A DNA stretch of 64,000 bases, from positions 1,929,501 to 1,993,500 of the forward strand of contig NZ_JAUFPZ010000002.1 of assembly GCF_030409505.1 (NCBI RefSeq), given 5' to 3'. Both the position numbers and the translations under genes were made by a program. The notes under the pieces were generated by a model. That model was not told the DNA's origin. It saw only the letters and a program-made list of their open reading frames with translations, and did no database searches. This document shows, piece after piece, positions 36,345 to 44,782 of the stretch (position 1 is the stretch's first letter; each line of letters opens with the position of its first letter). Source of the stretch: Zunongwangia endophytica (GTDB lineage: Bacteria > Bacteroidota > Bacteroidia > Flavobacteriales > Flavobacteriaceae).

Positions 36345-36446
36345 GTAATTATTTAATTTTTGGTTGAATCAATTTAATTTAAAATCGAGTTTCATTCCAT
36401 AGAAAAGAAACAAAACCGAGCAAAAATACAAATAAACGAATACAAT

Positions 36447-36908
36447 TTATTTGTGATCGCCTAAAAGTCGAAGTAAAAGAATAAGTTGACCAGTATGATG
36501 GGCATTATGCTCAATCACTAAAAGTAGTTCTCTTAATAAAGAATGCTTATCGCTATTCTTTACCGGCGTGTCTAAATCGTTAGACTCATCCTGAATATAT
36601 TTCGACAATTGCTCTCTTTCCTTAAAAAACTGCTCTTTTAGCTGCTCCCATTCCTGCTCACTTTCTGGTGTTTGCTTTTGGTCCCAATAGCCTTCTGGCC
36701 ATTTTGGAGTTTTGTAATCATCTAAGATTATATAATCCAGAATATCTTTTTGGGTATAGGTAATGTGAAAAAATATCTCATAAAAAGAATAAGGTAAATC
36801 ATATATTCGCTTACCAATATTATCAAATGAGATTTCTTCTAATACTTTGGTGATAGGCATAAATGCTTCACCACCATTAAGATGTTTTACTAACTGTTCT
36901 CTCTCCAT
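36447..36908 (-). CDS. DinB-family protein
   Basis: 153 residues, a four-helix-bundle DinB-like protein. The putative metal ligands appear as FFHITYTQKDI near residue 47 and ELLLVIEHNAHHTGQLILLLRLLG near the C-terminus (HNAHH). Such proteins include thiol-dependent transferases; the substrate is unknown. It starts 25 bp after a 59-residue membrane protein gene and is probably co-transcribed with it. Confidence 0.85.
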   Translation of the reverse strand: MEREQLVKHLNGGEAFMPITKVLEEISFDNIGKRIYDLPYSFYEIFFHITYTQKDILDYIILDDYKTPKWPEGYWDQKQTPESEQEWEQLKEQFFKEREQLSKYIQDESNDLDTPVKNSDKHSLLRELLLVIEHNAHHTGQLILLLRLLGDHK

Positions 36909-36933
36909 ATAGCTATCTTCTTTTAATTTATGA

Positions 36934-37113
36934 TCAAATTCGGCCTTTTAGGGCATTAAAAACCCAGGAAATGGCAAAAAAACCAATTCCTACTACAGAA
37001 AAACCTATTGCATGATCTTTATATTTTAAAACACCCAGTAGTACAATCGCAGTGGCTATCAAAAAAATAATGAACGACGCCCATGCGAAAATGGAGTTCT
37101 TATTTAATCCCAT
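36934..37113 (-). CDS. 59-residue membrane protein (CAL67264-like)
   Basis: A short gene read directly from the minus strand: ATG at 37113-37111, TGA at 36936-36934. The product begins MGLNKNSIFAWASF and has two membrane helices (about residues 9-27 and 35-52) around the turn GVLKYKDHAIGF, ending WVFNALKGRI. It matches what I recall of the small flavobacterial CAL67264 membrane family. Co-directional with the DinB gene 25 bp downstream. Function unknown. Confidence 0.75.
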   Translation of the reverse strand: MGLNKNSIFAWASFIIFLIATAIVLLGVLKYKDHAIGFSVVGIGFFAISWVFNALKGRI

Positions 37114-37294
37114 AAAATGTTATTTATTACAAATATCGCATATTTTGATTAGTATTTTAAAAATCAAATAGCCTGTATTTTGTATTTTAGCTAATATTGT
37201 GAATTTTTTTAAACTATTTTTGAAAAGAATCAAGCAAACTACGGTTAAAATTCATTTTTGCTCACCATAAAATTGCTTCCAAAAAACTGTATAT

Positions 37295-38923
37295 ATGGAT
37301 ATTAACTTCAATAAAAATGAAGATCATAATAAAATACTAGTTTCAGATTTAAACCATCATCTTAAAAGAGTGTATTTGGGAGGTGGTGAGAAACGTATAG
37401 AAAAACATCATGTAAAAGGAAAAATGACCGCCAGAGAGCGGATCGATTTTTTATTGGATGCACCCCAAGAAGCTATAGAAATAGGTGCTTTTGCCGGTGA
37501 TGGCATGTATAAGGAACATGGGGGCTGCCCTAGCGGCGGCGTTGTTGTGAAAATCGGAAAAGTCTCTGGTAAGCAATGTATCGTTGTTGCCAACGATGCG
37601 ACGGTAAAAGCAGGTGCATGGTTTCCGATCACAGGAAAGAAAAATCTAAGAGCACAGGAAATTTCTATAGAAAACAAACTACCGATTATCTATCTAGTAG
37701 ATAGCGCAGGGGTTTATTTACCAATGCAAGATGAGATTTTCCCAGATAAAGAACATTTCGGAAGGATTTTCAGGAATAATGCCGTTATGAGTAGCATGGG
37801 AATCACTCAAATTGCAGCTGTAATGGGCAGCTGTGTTGCTGGTGGTGCTTATTTACCTATTATGAGTGATGAAGCCATTATTGTCGAAAAAACCGGAAGT
37901 ATTTTTCTTGCCGGCAGTTATTTAGTAAAAGCAGCTATCGGCGAAACTATCGATAACGAAACGCTTGGCGGTGCTACAACACATACTGAAATTAGCGGGG
38001 TTACCGATTATAAAGCCAAAGACGATAAAGATGCGCTCACAAAAATTCAAAACATTATGGATAAAATTGGCGATTTTGATACCGCTGGTTTTAACCGAAA
38101 AAAGTCAACTCAGCCTAAATTGGACCCTAAGGAAATCTTCGGAATTTTACCTAAAAAGCGCTCAGATCAATATGATATGATGCAAATCATTGAACGTTTG
38201 GTAGATGATTCTGAATTTGAAGAATATAAAAAAGGTTATGGTGAAACCATCATTACCGGATATGCTCGCATGGATGGATGGGCGGTTGGAATTGTAGCCA
38301 ATCAGCGTAAAATTGTAAAAACCAAAAAAGGCGAAATGCAATTCGGTGGCGTGATCTACTCCGATTCTGCCGATAAAGCCACTCGTTTTATTTCGAATTG
38401 TAATCAAAAGAAAATTCCGTTAGTATTTCTTCAGGATGTTACCGGATTTATGGTAGGAAGCAAAAGTGAACATGGCGGAATTATAAAGGATGGTGCCAAA
38501 ATGGTTAATGCAGTAAGTAATTCTGTCGTACCAAAATTCACTATTATTCTTGGCAATTCTTACGGGGCTGGAAATTACGCAATGTGCGGCAAGGCTTACG
38601 ATCCAAGACTTATCGTTGCCTGGCCAAGTGCCGAGCTTGCCGTAATGGGCGGCACACAGGCCGCGAAAGTTTTAGCACAAATCGAAACCGCTTCATTAGA
38701 AAAAAGAGGCGAAAAGGTGGATGCTGAAAAAGAGAAAAAGGTTTTTGAAAAAATCAAAGCTCGATACGACGAGCAAACTTCAGCATATTATGCCGCTGCA
38801 AGATTATGGACAGATGCAGTAATAAATCCTATGGATACCAGAAGATGGATTTCAACGGGAATTGAAGCTGCCAATCATGCTCCTATCGAAAAAGATTTTA
38901 ATTTAGGTGTTATTCAAACTTAA
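37295..38923 (+). CDS. Acyl-CoA carboxylase beta (carboxyltransferase) subunit
   Basis: 542 residues of the carboxyltransferase family used by propionyl-, methylcrotonyl- and related acyl-CoA carboxylases. Visible: KMTARERIDFLLD near residue 44, GGCPSGGVVVKIGKVSG (acyl-CoA site of the N-lobe), SCVAGGAYLPIMSDE, and in the C-lobe FLQDVTGFMVGSKSEHGGIIKDGAKM and GNSYGAGNYAMCGKAYDPR. It moves CO2 from carboxybiotin to an acyl-CoA. No biotin carboxylase or BCCP gene is adjacent, so the substrate (leucine breakdown or propionate) cannot be settled. A TATTTTTG box lies at 37215-37222. Confidence 0.93.
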   Translation: MDINFNKNEDHNKILVSDLNHHLKRVYLGGGEKRIEKHHVKGKMTARERIDFLLDAPQEAIEIGAFAGDGMYKEHGGCPSGGVVVKIGKVSGKQCIVVANDATVKAGAWFPITGKKNLRAQEISIENKLPIIYLVDSAGVYLPMQDEIFPDKEHFGRIFRNNAVMSSMGITQIAAVMGSCVAGGAYLPIMSDEAIIVEKTGSIFLAGSYLVKAAIGETIDNETLGGATTHTEISGVTDYKAKDDKDALTKIQNIMDKIGDFDTAGFNRKKSTQPKLDPKEIFGILPKKRSDQYDMMQIIERLVDDSEFEEYKKGYGETIITGYARMDGWAVGIVANQRKIVKTKKGEMQFGGVIYSDSADKATRFISNCNQKKIPLVFLQDVTGFMVGSKSEHGGIIKDGAKMVNAVSNSVVPKFTIILGNSYGAGNYAMCGKAYDPRLIVAWPSAELAVMGGTQAAKVLAQIETASLEKRGEKVDAEKEKKVFEKIKARYDEQTSAYYAAARLWTDAVINPMDTRRWISTGIEAANHAPIEKDFNLGVIQT

Positions 38924-39120
38924 CAGAAGTCTTTTTCAACCTTCTCATTCATATAAATATCAGAATTCAGGATCTTAATATTTTGGTCTACATTTTGAAA
39001 TGGCTAAAATGCGTAAAGTTAAGATTGGTCCTGAACAAGATCTATTTAGTGAAATCTCAAAAAACAACCAAACCTCAAATAACTAGTTTAAAACCACATT
39101 GTTTAATTTAATCATTAGAA

Positions 39121-40752
39121 ATGAAAAAATTTTTTTCAACATTTTTATTTTCAATACTCGCTTTTGCAGCTTCCTCACAAGTGCTAAGCAACAAAGAAAA
39201 ATATACCGAAGCTGATACGCTCCGCGGTTCCCTTCGAGCAGAGCGCGCTTACGATGCTTTAAAATATCATCTAAAATTAAAGGTAGATCCTTCAGAAAAA
39301 TATATTGGTGGTAGTAATGTTATCACCTTTAAAATGGAACAAAAACTACCAACAATGCAAATCGATTTATTCGAAAATATGAATATCGATTCGATCGTAT
39401 TCCACAGAAAAAACCTTGAATATAACAGAAAATACAACGCTGTTTTTGTGGAATTTGAAGAAGCTTTAGCTAAAAACACTACCGATTCTTTAGAGTTTTT
39501 CTATTCAGGACATCCAATTGTAGCTAAAAACGCTCCCTGGGATGGCGGTTTTGTATGGACTGAAGACGAAGATGGAAATCCTTGGGTTGGTGTTGCTGTG
39601 CAGGGAACCGGTGCAAGTCTTTGGTACCCAAACAAAGATCACCAAAGTGATGAGCCAGATGGTGTTCAGTTAGATATTGCCGTACCAAACGGACTAATGA
39701 ATGTCTCTAACGGAAGAATGATTGGTAAAAAGGATTTAGGAAATGGGTATACCGAGTGGAGTTGGAAAACAGTAAATCCTATAAACAACTACGATGTGAT
39801 GATTAACATCGCTAACTACGAGCATTTTTCAGATAAATTTCAAGACCTAACTTTAGATTATTACGTACTTCCTTACAATCTTGATAAGGCCAAGAAACAA
39901 TTCAAAGAAGTTCAGGATATGATGGAATGCTTCTACGATAAAATGGGACCTTATCCGTTTGTAGAAGATGGCTATAAATTAGTGGAAACTCCTTATTTAG
40001 GAATGGAACACCAAAGTGCAGTGGCTTACGGAAACAAATACATGAAAGGCTACTTAGGCCGAGATCTATCTGGAACCGGAGTTGGGTTGAAATGGGATTA
40101 CATTATCATACACGAGTCTGGTCACGAATGGTATGGAAATAGTATTACTGCCAAGGATATCGCAGATATGTGGATCCATGAGGGTTTCACTACTTATACT
40201 GAAGCTATTTATACAGAGTGTGGATGGGGAAAAGAAGCAGCTTTGAAGTATATTAAAGGACAGCGTAAGAATATTCAAAACAGAGAAACTATAATCGGTG
40301 ATTATGGCGTAAATGCTGAAGGCTCTGGCGATATGTATTATAAAGGTTCTAACTTACTAAATACGATTAGAAGTATATACGATGATGATGAGCTTTGGTG
40401 GAATACGCTTAGAGATTATACCGCGACTTACAAACATAAAGTTATTAAAACACAAACAGTAGAAGACTTCTTTAACAAGCCGGTTGAAACTGATTTACAA
40501 CCTGTATTTGATCAGTATTTAAGACATAGTAGAATACCTGAATTACAATTCAAAAAAGATGGTAAAACTTTCGCTTATCGTTGGAGAGCAGATGTCGAAG
40601 GATTTGATATGCCAGTAGATGTTTTTATCGATGGAAAAGAAACTCGTTTAAAGCCAACAACGGAATGGAAAAAATTAGATAAAAAAGTTTCTAGTGAAGA
40701 TTCAATAAAACTCAATGATCTTGAATTTTACGTAAACATGAGTTTTAAATAA
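39121..40752 (+). CDS. M1-family metallopeptidase, exported
   Basis: 543 residues. A signal peptide (FFSTFLFSILAFAASSQ) is followed by an M1 beta-saddle domain and a gluzincin catalytic domain with HESGH (H331, E332, H335) and the third zinc ligand E354 in HEGF, the HExxH-x18-E spacing. The substrate glycine motif is a GMEHQSA variant. It lacks the long C-terminal domain of aminopeptidase N, as other short bacterial M1 proteins do. Ends with the terminator 40780-40818. The last 25 bp of shared coding sequence and the terminator are duplicated at 43637-43739, beyond the toxin/immunity pair. Confidence 0.93.
   Translation: MKKFFSTFLFSILAFAASSQVLSNKEKYTEADTLRGSLRAERAYDALKYHLKLKVDPSEKYIGGSNVITFKMEQKLPTMQIDLFENMNIDSIVFHRKNLEYNRKYNAVFVEFEEALAKNTTDSLEFFYSGHPIVAKNAPWDGGFVWTEDEDGNPWVGVAVQGTGASLWYPNKDHQSDEPDGVQLDIAVPNGLMNVSNGRMIGKKDLGNGYTEWSWKTVNPINNYDVMINIANYEHFSDKFQDLTLDYYVLPYNLDKAKKQFKEVQDMMECFYDKMGPYPFVEDGYKLVETPYLGMEHQSAVAYGNKYMKGYLGRDLSGTGVGLKWDYIIIHESGHEWYGNSITAKDIADMWIHEGFTTYTEAIYTECGWGKEAALKYIKGQRKNIQNRETIIGDYGVNAEGSGDMYYKGSNLLNTIRSIYDDDELWWNTLRDYTATYKHKVIKTQTVEDFFNKPVETDLQPVFDQYLRHSRIPELQFKKDGKTFAYRWRADVEGFDMPVDVFIDGKETRLKPTTEWKKLDKKVSSEDSIKLNDLEFYVNMSFK
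40712..40750 (+). repeat. Direct repeat flanking the toxin/immunity islet, left copy (3' end of the M1 gene)
   Basis: Positions 40712-40736 are identical over 25 bp to 43637-43661, and similarity continues through the M1 stop codon. The homologous terminator hairpins follow at 40780 and 43704. The copies are 2.9 kb apart and enclose exactly the toxin and immunity genes. Confidence 0.85.
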
Positions 40753-40779
40753 ACCCCTATTTTAAAAACGGAAGAGACT

Positions 40780-40818
40780 AAAGGTTGAAATTAGATAATT
40801 TCAGCCTTTATTTTTTAT
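40780..40818 (+). terminator. Terminator of the M1 peptidase gene
   Basis: A 13-bp stem with one G-U pair (aaaggttgaaatt / aatttcagccttt), an agat loop and a T-rich tail, 28 bp after the stop codon. Its twin is at 43704-43739. Confidence 0.8.
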
Positions 40819-40980
40819 ATACCTTCTATAGTTTCTCTGCTGCCTTAAAAAATAAAATAAGGCAGAAAAAACAAAAAGATAAATACCGAACGATTATATA
40901 AAATAACTCCAAAAAAAAACGCTTAGGGATAAAATTTTAATTGATATATTGCAAAACGTAAAACTAATTACTTAAAATTC

Positions 40981-42891
40981 ATGAAGAAATTATTACTTTT
41001 TGTTGTTTTATTATCTCTTTTTAGCTGTACTGACGACGACTTAACACCCGACACATCAAATGAAATTATTATTCTAGAAGACATTAGTTATCAATCATTT
41101 GATCAAGAAAAAATATTAAATACTGTAATCAATAATCATACAAGGAATAAATCCCTCCTTAATGCAAAAGGACATACCGAAAAATTTTCAGAAAAGAAAT
41201 TTTTGATCGACACCACCAAAATACAAAAAATTATTAAAGACGGAAAAACCTCTTACACCTTTCATGTAAAGAGTAATGAAGCAAGTGATAATTCCTTTGA
41301 AAATATAGTGTTACAGGAGCAGGAAAATTATAAGTTTAGAGCTTATTTAATTAGATACACCCCCTCGGAACCAATAGATAAATTTGGAGAACACCATTCT
41401 TTTAATTTTAAGGGTACCAGAAAAATAACCGAAATATCGACTAATGATATATACTATTTAAATTCAACTTATGGCGGTCAATTCACTACGGTATGTAACA
41501 CAATAATAGAAATTTGGTGTGATTATGGGCACCCTCACCTAGCGGGAGAGCAATGTTTTATAGAGGCCAGCTCCAAAAATGATGAGAGGTTGTATGTCAA
41601 ACCAAGAAAGGTATGCAGCACAATACGTAATGAAGAAGATCCAGGAGAAAATCCAACACCTGGAATAGGAGATGACGATTATAATAACGGTGGAGGCCCA
41701 GGAGGTCCTTCGTTCCCTGGGGAAGATATAATTACTAACCCTAATCCGGATGGAAGCTATACCGACATTGATGGCGGTGATGTAATTAGCCATATTTTAA
41801 ATTTAGATTTGGTAAACGAAAGACCATGGCTTGGGAGTCACCAAAATATTTATAACGAAATAAAATATTTTTTGGATACAAACAAAAATCCAGATGGCAG
41901 TTATAAAGAAAATATTATTGAGGAGGCCAGGATGCGCGTTAAAGTTGAAATGGCTGATGATAATCGCTGGAACTTTTCTGAAAAAGGCACTTTTCGTGAT
42001 AGATCCGGCTTAAAATACAAGGCGACCTATAAACCTTCTCCAGCCGAAAAAATGTATCTACTGGAAAATGGTTTGGTATTATATCAATCTTCTACCAAAC
42101 GTGCTATTAACCCACAAGATCTCCTAAATCTGGCCAATACTGAACCAGAAATAGAAGGATATCACTATATCTATAATTACAACATTAAAAGATGGTATGA
42201 GTACAGATTACCTAAGAATACAGTCGATAATACCGCAGATTTAGATTTTTTAATTAAAGGATTTTGGAAAGTCGCTAAATTAGTGGGTAGATATGCTACG
42301 CCCATTGAAGACGGTATAATCTTAATTGACGGAAAAGATTTTGACGGAGAACTGGCCAATCAATATGCAGCCGGTGGAATGATATTAGTTTCTATTGTCC
42401 CCGGAGGAAAAATATTAAAACCCGCAACAAAAATTATTGCTGGAGCAACAAAGTGGGTTAAAATAATTAAAATAGCAGATGGAAAAGTTATACGCTGGAC
42501 TTCTAAGATTGCAAATAATTTAGTTGATTTTGGAGCATATAATAGTAGTAAATTTAGAAAACAATTAGGTCTTATGGTAGGAGATGCCACTCAGCAAGCC
42601 CATCATATATTATCGAGAAATCTTAGAAATCATAGAGTTATACAGAAAGCTGCAAAGTATGTGGATGAGCCATTTCATATTGATGAATTATTGAATGGTA
42701 TTCCAGTCGAAACTTGGAGAAATCAGTTTAATCATTTTGCATATGATGCCAGAGTTAAAGCTTTACTGGATAATATTCCTGCTTCTCTTTCAGACAAGAA
42801 ATCCTATGAACAATTAAAAGAGATAATTGAATATATCAGCCAAGTAATAACTGATAATAAAAATAAACATTTAAACGATTTAAATTTTTAA
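40981..42891 (+). CDS. Polymorphic-toxin-like lipoprotein with a C-terminal AHH nuclease domain
   Basis: 636 residues. A lipoprotein signal (LLLFVVLLSLFSC, cysteine near residue 16) is followed by an N-terminal domain with several cysteines, a Gly/Pro/Asp linker (about 220-260), a middle domain, and a hydrophobic pre-toxin segment (YAAGGMILVSIVPGGKILKP, about 462-482). The C-terminus holds the HNH/EndoVII-like AHH signature: A540-H541-H542 in QQAHHILSRNL, then NG at 572-573 and H585 in FNHFAYDARV. AHH domains are DNases of polymorphic toxin systems. The next gene, 7 bp on, is Imm11-like. A surface-anchored toxin used against competing cells is inferred. No secretion genes are nearby. Confidence 0.75.
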   Translation: MKKLLLFVVLLSLFSCTDDDLTPDTSNEIIILEDISYQSFDQEKILNTVINNHTRNKSLLNAKGHTEKFSEKKFLIDTTKIQKIIKDGKTSYTFHVKSNEASDNSFENIVLQEQENYKFRAYLIRYTPSEPIDKFGEHHSFNFKGTRKITEISTNDIYYLNSTYGGQFTTVCNTIIEIWCDYGHPHLAGEQCFIEASSKNDERLYVKPRKVCSTIRNEEDPGENPTPGIGDDDYNNGGGPGGPSFPGEDIITNPNPDGSYTDIDGGDVISHILNLDLVNERPWLGSHQNIYNEIKYFLDTNKNPDGSYKENIIEEARMRVKVEMADDNRWNFSEKGTFRDRSGLKYKATYKPSPAEKMYLLENGLVLYQSSTKRAINPQDLLNLANTEPEIEGYHYIYNYNIKRWYEYRLPKNTVDNTADLDFLIKGFWKVAKLVGRYATPIEDGIILIDGKDFDGELANQYAAGGMILVSIVPGGKILKPATKIIAGATKWVKIIKIADGKVIRWTSKIANNLVDFGAYNSSKFRKQLGLMVGDATQQAHHILSRNLRNHRVIQKAAKYVDEPFHIDELLNGIPVETWRNQFNHFAYDARVKALLDNIPASLSDKKSYEQLKEIIEYISQVITDNKNKHLNDLNF

Positions 42892-42898
42892 TAAAATT

Positions 42899-43558
42899 AT
42901 GGTATACAAAATTGAATCCAGTATAAATCAAGAAGAAATTGGTATTTATCCACAAATTGAAGAGGCCATTTATAATTGTGACCCATTAAACGATGTTCAA
43001 TTTATTGACAATATTGGTAAAAAAGAAATATCGTTTGAGCCGAAAACTGCGATTGGGATATTAAATAAAGATGCATTATTGACAGATCTTCTTAGTGCTC
43101 CAATTATGGGCTTTTCAGAAAAACTTTTAGTAAGTAATAAAATGAAGAATATTTTGGATAACTATATTAAAGATAATTTCCAATCATTTAAATGCAAAAT
43201 AAAAATAAGTCCATCACAAATCGTGGATTATTGGGTATTGAATCCTATCAAATTTAATAAACAATTAATTGATTATAAAAAGTCAGAAATTTATTTAATG
43301 AGAGGAGTACTACAAAAAGTTAAAAAGATAAATGTTTCTACATATAAAGAGTTTAAGGCAGAATCAATTGAACTATTGAGAAATAAAGATGAACTTATTA
43401 ATATAAAATTTGTAAACTTATTTCTTAAACCAAATGATGTTCCCTTTTTTGCAATAGACAATGTAAAAGGAGGTTTTAAATACTTTATTTCTAAAGAAGT
43501 AAAGAATATCATGATTAAATCTAAGATCACTGGTGTTCATTTTGAAAAGCAAGAATAA
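42899..43558 (+). CDS. Imm11-like (DUF1629) immunity protein
   Basis: 219 residues, cytoplasmic, AT-rich codons with many Lys, Ile and Asn. The C-terminal part has the Imm11/DUF1629 pattern: FFAIDNVKGGFKYFISKEVKNIMIKSKITGVHF (a -vSe-v----i-~-itGv~F type ending). The middle carries KLLVSNKMKNILDNY. It starts 7 bp after the AHH-toxin gene, the usual toxin-immunity order, so it should neutralise that nuclease. The family call is by eye and moderate. Confidence 0.65.
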   Translation: MVYKIESSINQEEIGIYPQIEEAIYNCDPLNDVQFIDNIGKKEISFEPKTAIGILNKDALLTDLLSAPIMGFSEKLLVSNKMKNILDNYIKDNFQSFKCKIKISPSQIVDYWVLNPIKFNKQLIDYKKSEIYLMRGVLQKVKKINVSTYKEFKAESIELLRNKDELINIKFVNLFLKPNDVPFFAIDNVKGGFKYFISKEVKNIMIKSKITGVHFEKQE

Positions 43559-43636
43559 AATTCAATCTTGAACGAAGCAAGAAAATATTAAAAAAGATTT
43601 GACATAAAGCTTTTTCTTAAAAATAAATTATAAGAT

Positions 43637-43675
43637 TCAATGATCTTGAATTTTACGTAAATATTAGTTTTAATA
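43637..43675 (+). repeat. Direct repeat flanking the toxin/immunity islet, right copy
   Basis: A copy of the 3' end of the M1 peptidase gene (25 bp identical at 43637-43661, then diverging). It is not part of any open gene here, so it is a decayed duplicate. Confidence 0.85.
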
Positions 43676-43703
43676 AAAATACGAGTTATAATAGCTTAAG
43701 AAT

Positions 43704-43739
43704 AAAGCCTGAAATTCGATAATTTAAGGCTTTGTTTTT
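43704..43739 (+). terminator. Duplicated terminator, now after the immunity gene
   Basis: A 13-bp stem with one mismatch (aaagcctgaaatt / aatttaaggcttt), a cgat loop and a T tail. It corresponds to the hairpin after the M1 gene (40780-40818) in position, length and loop. Confidence 0.75.
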
Positions 43740-43744
43740 CAATC

Positions 43745-43963
43745 TTATGTTAGTCGTTGTTTCCTACCCATAACAAAATACAGCAAGGTCCCGAAAAAAC
43801 TGAAAAAGATCACAACAAGTAACCAAACGATCTTATCGTTTCCTTTAAAATCGTTTCTTACAATATCGATTATCGCCAACAAAGGGAATAATAATGCAAA
43901 TAAACAGGTAATTAAGATGAGAATGAGTTGCAGGGCGCCAATAGCCAATGTTTGATGTAGCAT
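43745..43963 (-). CDS. PLDc_N-type small membrane protein
   Basis: 72 residues with two membrane helices (LILILITCLFALLFPLLAIIDI and IVWLLVVIFFSFFGTLLYFVMG) around IVRNDFKGNDK, the form of the phospholipase D N-terminal (PLDc_N) domain found alone in many bacteria. Ends in the basic GRKQRLT. An AGAC-N5-GTCT dyad (43989-44001) lies 26 bp before the ATG and matches the one before the membrane/HTH unit, so it may be controlled by that HTH protein. Confidence 0.8.
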   Translation of the reverse strand: MLHQTLAIGALQLILILITCLFALLFPLLAIIDIVRNDFKGNDKIVWLLVVIFFSFFGTLLYFVMGRKQRLT

Positions 43964-43988
43964 AGTTGATTGAATTTTTATAAATCTA

Positions 43989-44001
43989 AGACTTTTCGTC
44001 T
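43989..44001. promoter_or_regulatory. Putative HTH-regulator operator, copy 1
   Basis: agacttttcgtct, an AGAC-N5-GTCT inverted repeat. Flanked by AA and TAAA as in copy 2 (44631-44643), giving the shared form AAGACTTTnnGTCTAAA. Lies between the HTH gene and the PLDc_N gene. Confidence 0.55.
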
Positions 44002-44028
44002 AAAAAAAGTCATTTTGATGAAAAATCA

Positions 44029-44229
44029 CTAATCTTTTTCCTCCAGCTGAAAAATTTCATTGACAGAGCATTCGAAAATTCTTGATAGTTTTAAAGCCAA
44101 AATTGTAGAAGGTGCATATCGATTTTTCTCTATAGAATTTACTGTTTGTCTGGAAACTCCAATTAATTTTGCCAAATCCTCTTGGGTCATACTCTTTTTA
44201 GCCCGTTCAACTTTGATTGTATTTTTCAT
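44029..44229 (-). CDS. XRE-family small transcriptional regulator
   Basis: 66 residues, one helix-turn-helix domain: KSMTQEDLAKLIGVSRQTVNSIEKNRYAPS covers helices 2 and 3, and the C-terminal ECSVNEIFQLEEKD is the usual end of YozG-like regulators. The ATG overlaps the stop of the membrane protein gene by 1 bp (TAATG), so the two are translationally coupled. Probable autorepressor of this pair through the operator at 44631-44643. Confidence 0.9.
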   Translation of the reverse strand: MKNTIKVERAKKSMTQEDLAKLIGVSRQTVNSIEKNRYAPSTILALKLSRIFECSVNEIFQLEEKD

Positions 44230-44624
44230 TAGTTAAACTTTCTAGTGTAAAAGAAAATTCCAAAATACCATAAGAACATGGTAAATAACAATTGATGAGC
44301 TTGAATATCATTTTCCCATCTTCCTTCAAAAATTATATTAACGAACGGAGATATAATAATAAAACCAACGCCATAGAGAAAAGTAGAAGCAAATGCTATT
44401 ATCCTCAATTTCAAAGTACGCTCGTCTTCAATACTTTCTTTCGATACAGCTAAAATTAGTAAAGCCACAAGCAAAGTATTCCAAAAAATATTCTTTGCTA
44501 GTTCCTTTTCTATAAATAATATATCAAAGATATTAAGAAGAAAAAATACAATGGAAATAACCAATATTGAATATCCAAAAATTTTAAATTTATGCGGAAG
44601 TAATTTAAGATCTGTATTTTTCAT
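44229..44624 (-). CDS. Membrane protein paired with the XRE regulator
   Basis: 131 residues with four predicted membrane helices (IFGYSILVISIVFFLLNIFDILF, IFWNTLLVALLILAVS, IIAFASTFLYGVGFIIISPFVNIIF and LLFTMFLWYFGIFFY). The motif KESIEDERTLKLR in the loop is common in small membrane proteins encoded before YozG-type regulators (DUF2178-like). Function unknown. A -7-like box (TATTTTTG on the minus strand, 44650-44657) and the dyad 44631-44643 lie just upstream. Confidence 0.75.
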   Translation of the reverse strand: MKNTDLKLLPHKFKIFGYSILVISIVFFLLNIFDILFIEKELAKNIFWNTLLVALLILAVSKESIEDERTLKLRIIAFASTFLYGVGFIIISPFVNIIFEGRWENDIQAHQLLFTMFLWYFGIFFYTRKFN

Positions 44625-44630
44625 ATGTAA

Positions 44631-44643
44631 AGACTTTAAGTCT
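44631..44643. promoter_or_regulatory. Putative HTH-regulator operator, copy 2
   Basis: agactttaagtct, an AGACTT-T-AAGTCT palindrome, 7 bp before the ATG of the membrane protein and 6 bp after the -7 box, so across the likely transcription start. It shares 11 of 13 bases with copy 1. Confidence 0.6.
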
Positions 44644-44782
44644 AAATGACAAAAATACTTTACATTTATGAGTTTTAAAAATTTTGATGAAAAATTATAT
44701 TTTGAAATCTATATTAATAGAGAGAATAACGATATTCAGAAATATAAAAGCAGATAGTACTTTTTCAGTAATAAAAGTTCAT

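Noticed and set aside
36421..36428. -7-like box (minus-strand TATTTTTG) as the ettA promoter
   Set aside because: It is 77 bp from the ettA ATG, has no -33 element, and such AT-rich matches occur by chance.
40712..43675. Target-site duplication of an insertion sequence
   Set aside because: The repeats are too long, include a gene end and terminator, and no transposase or terminal inverted repeats were seen.
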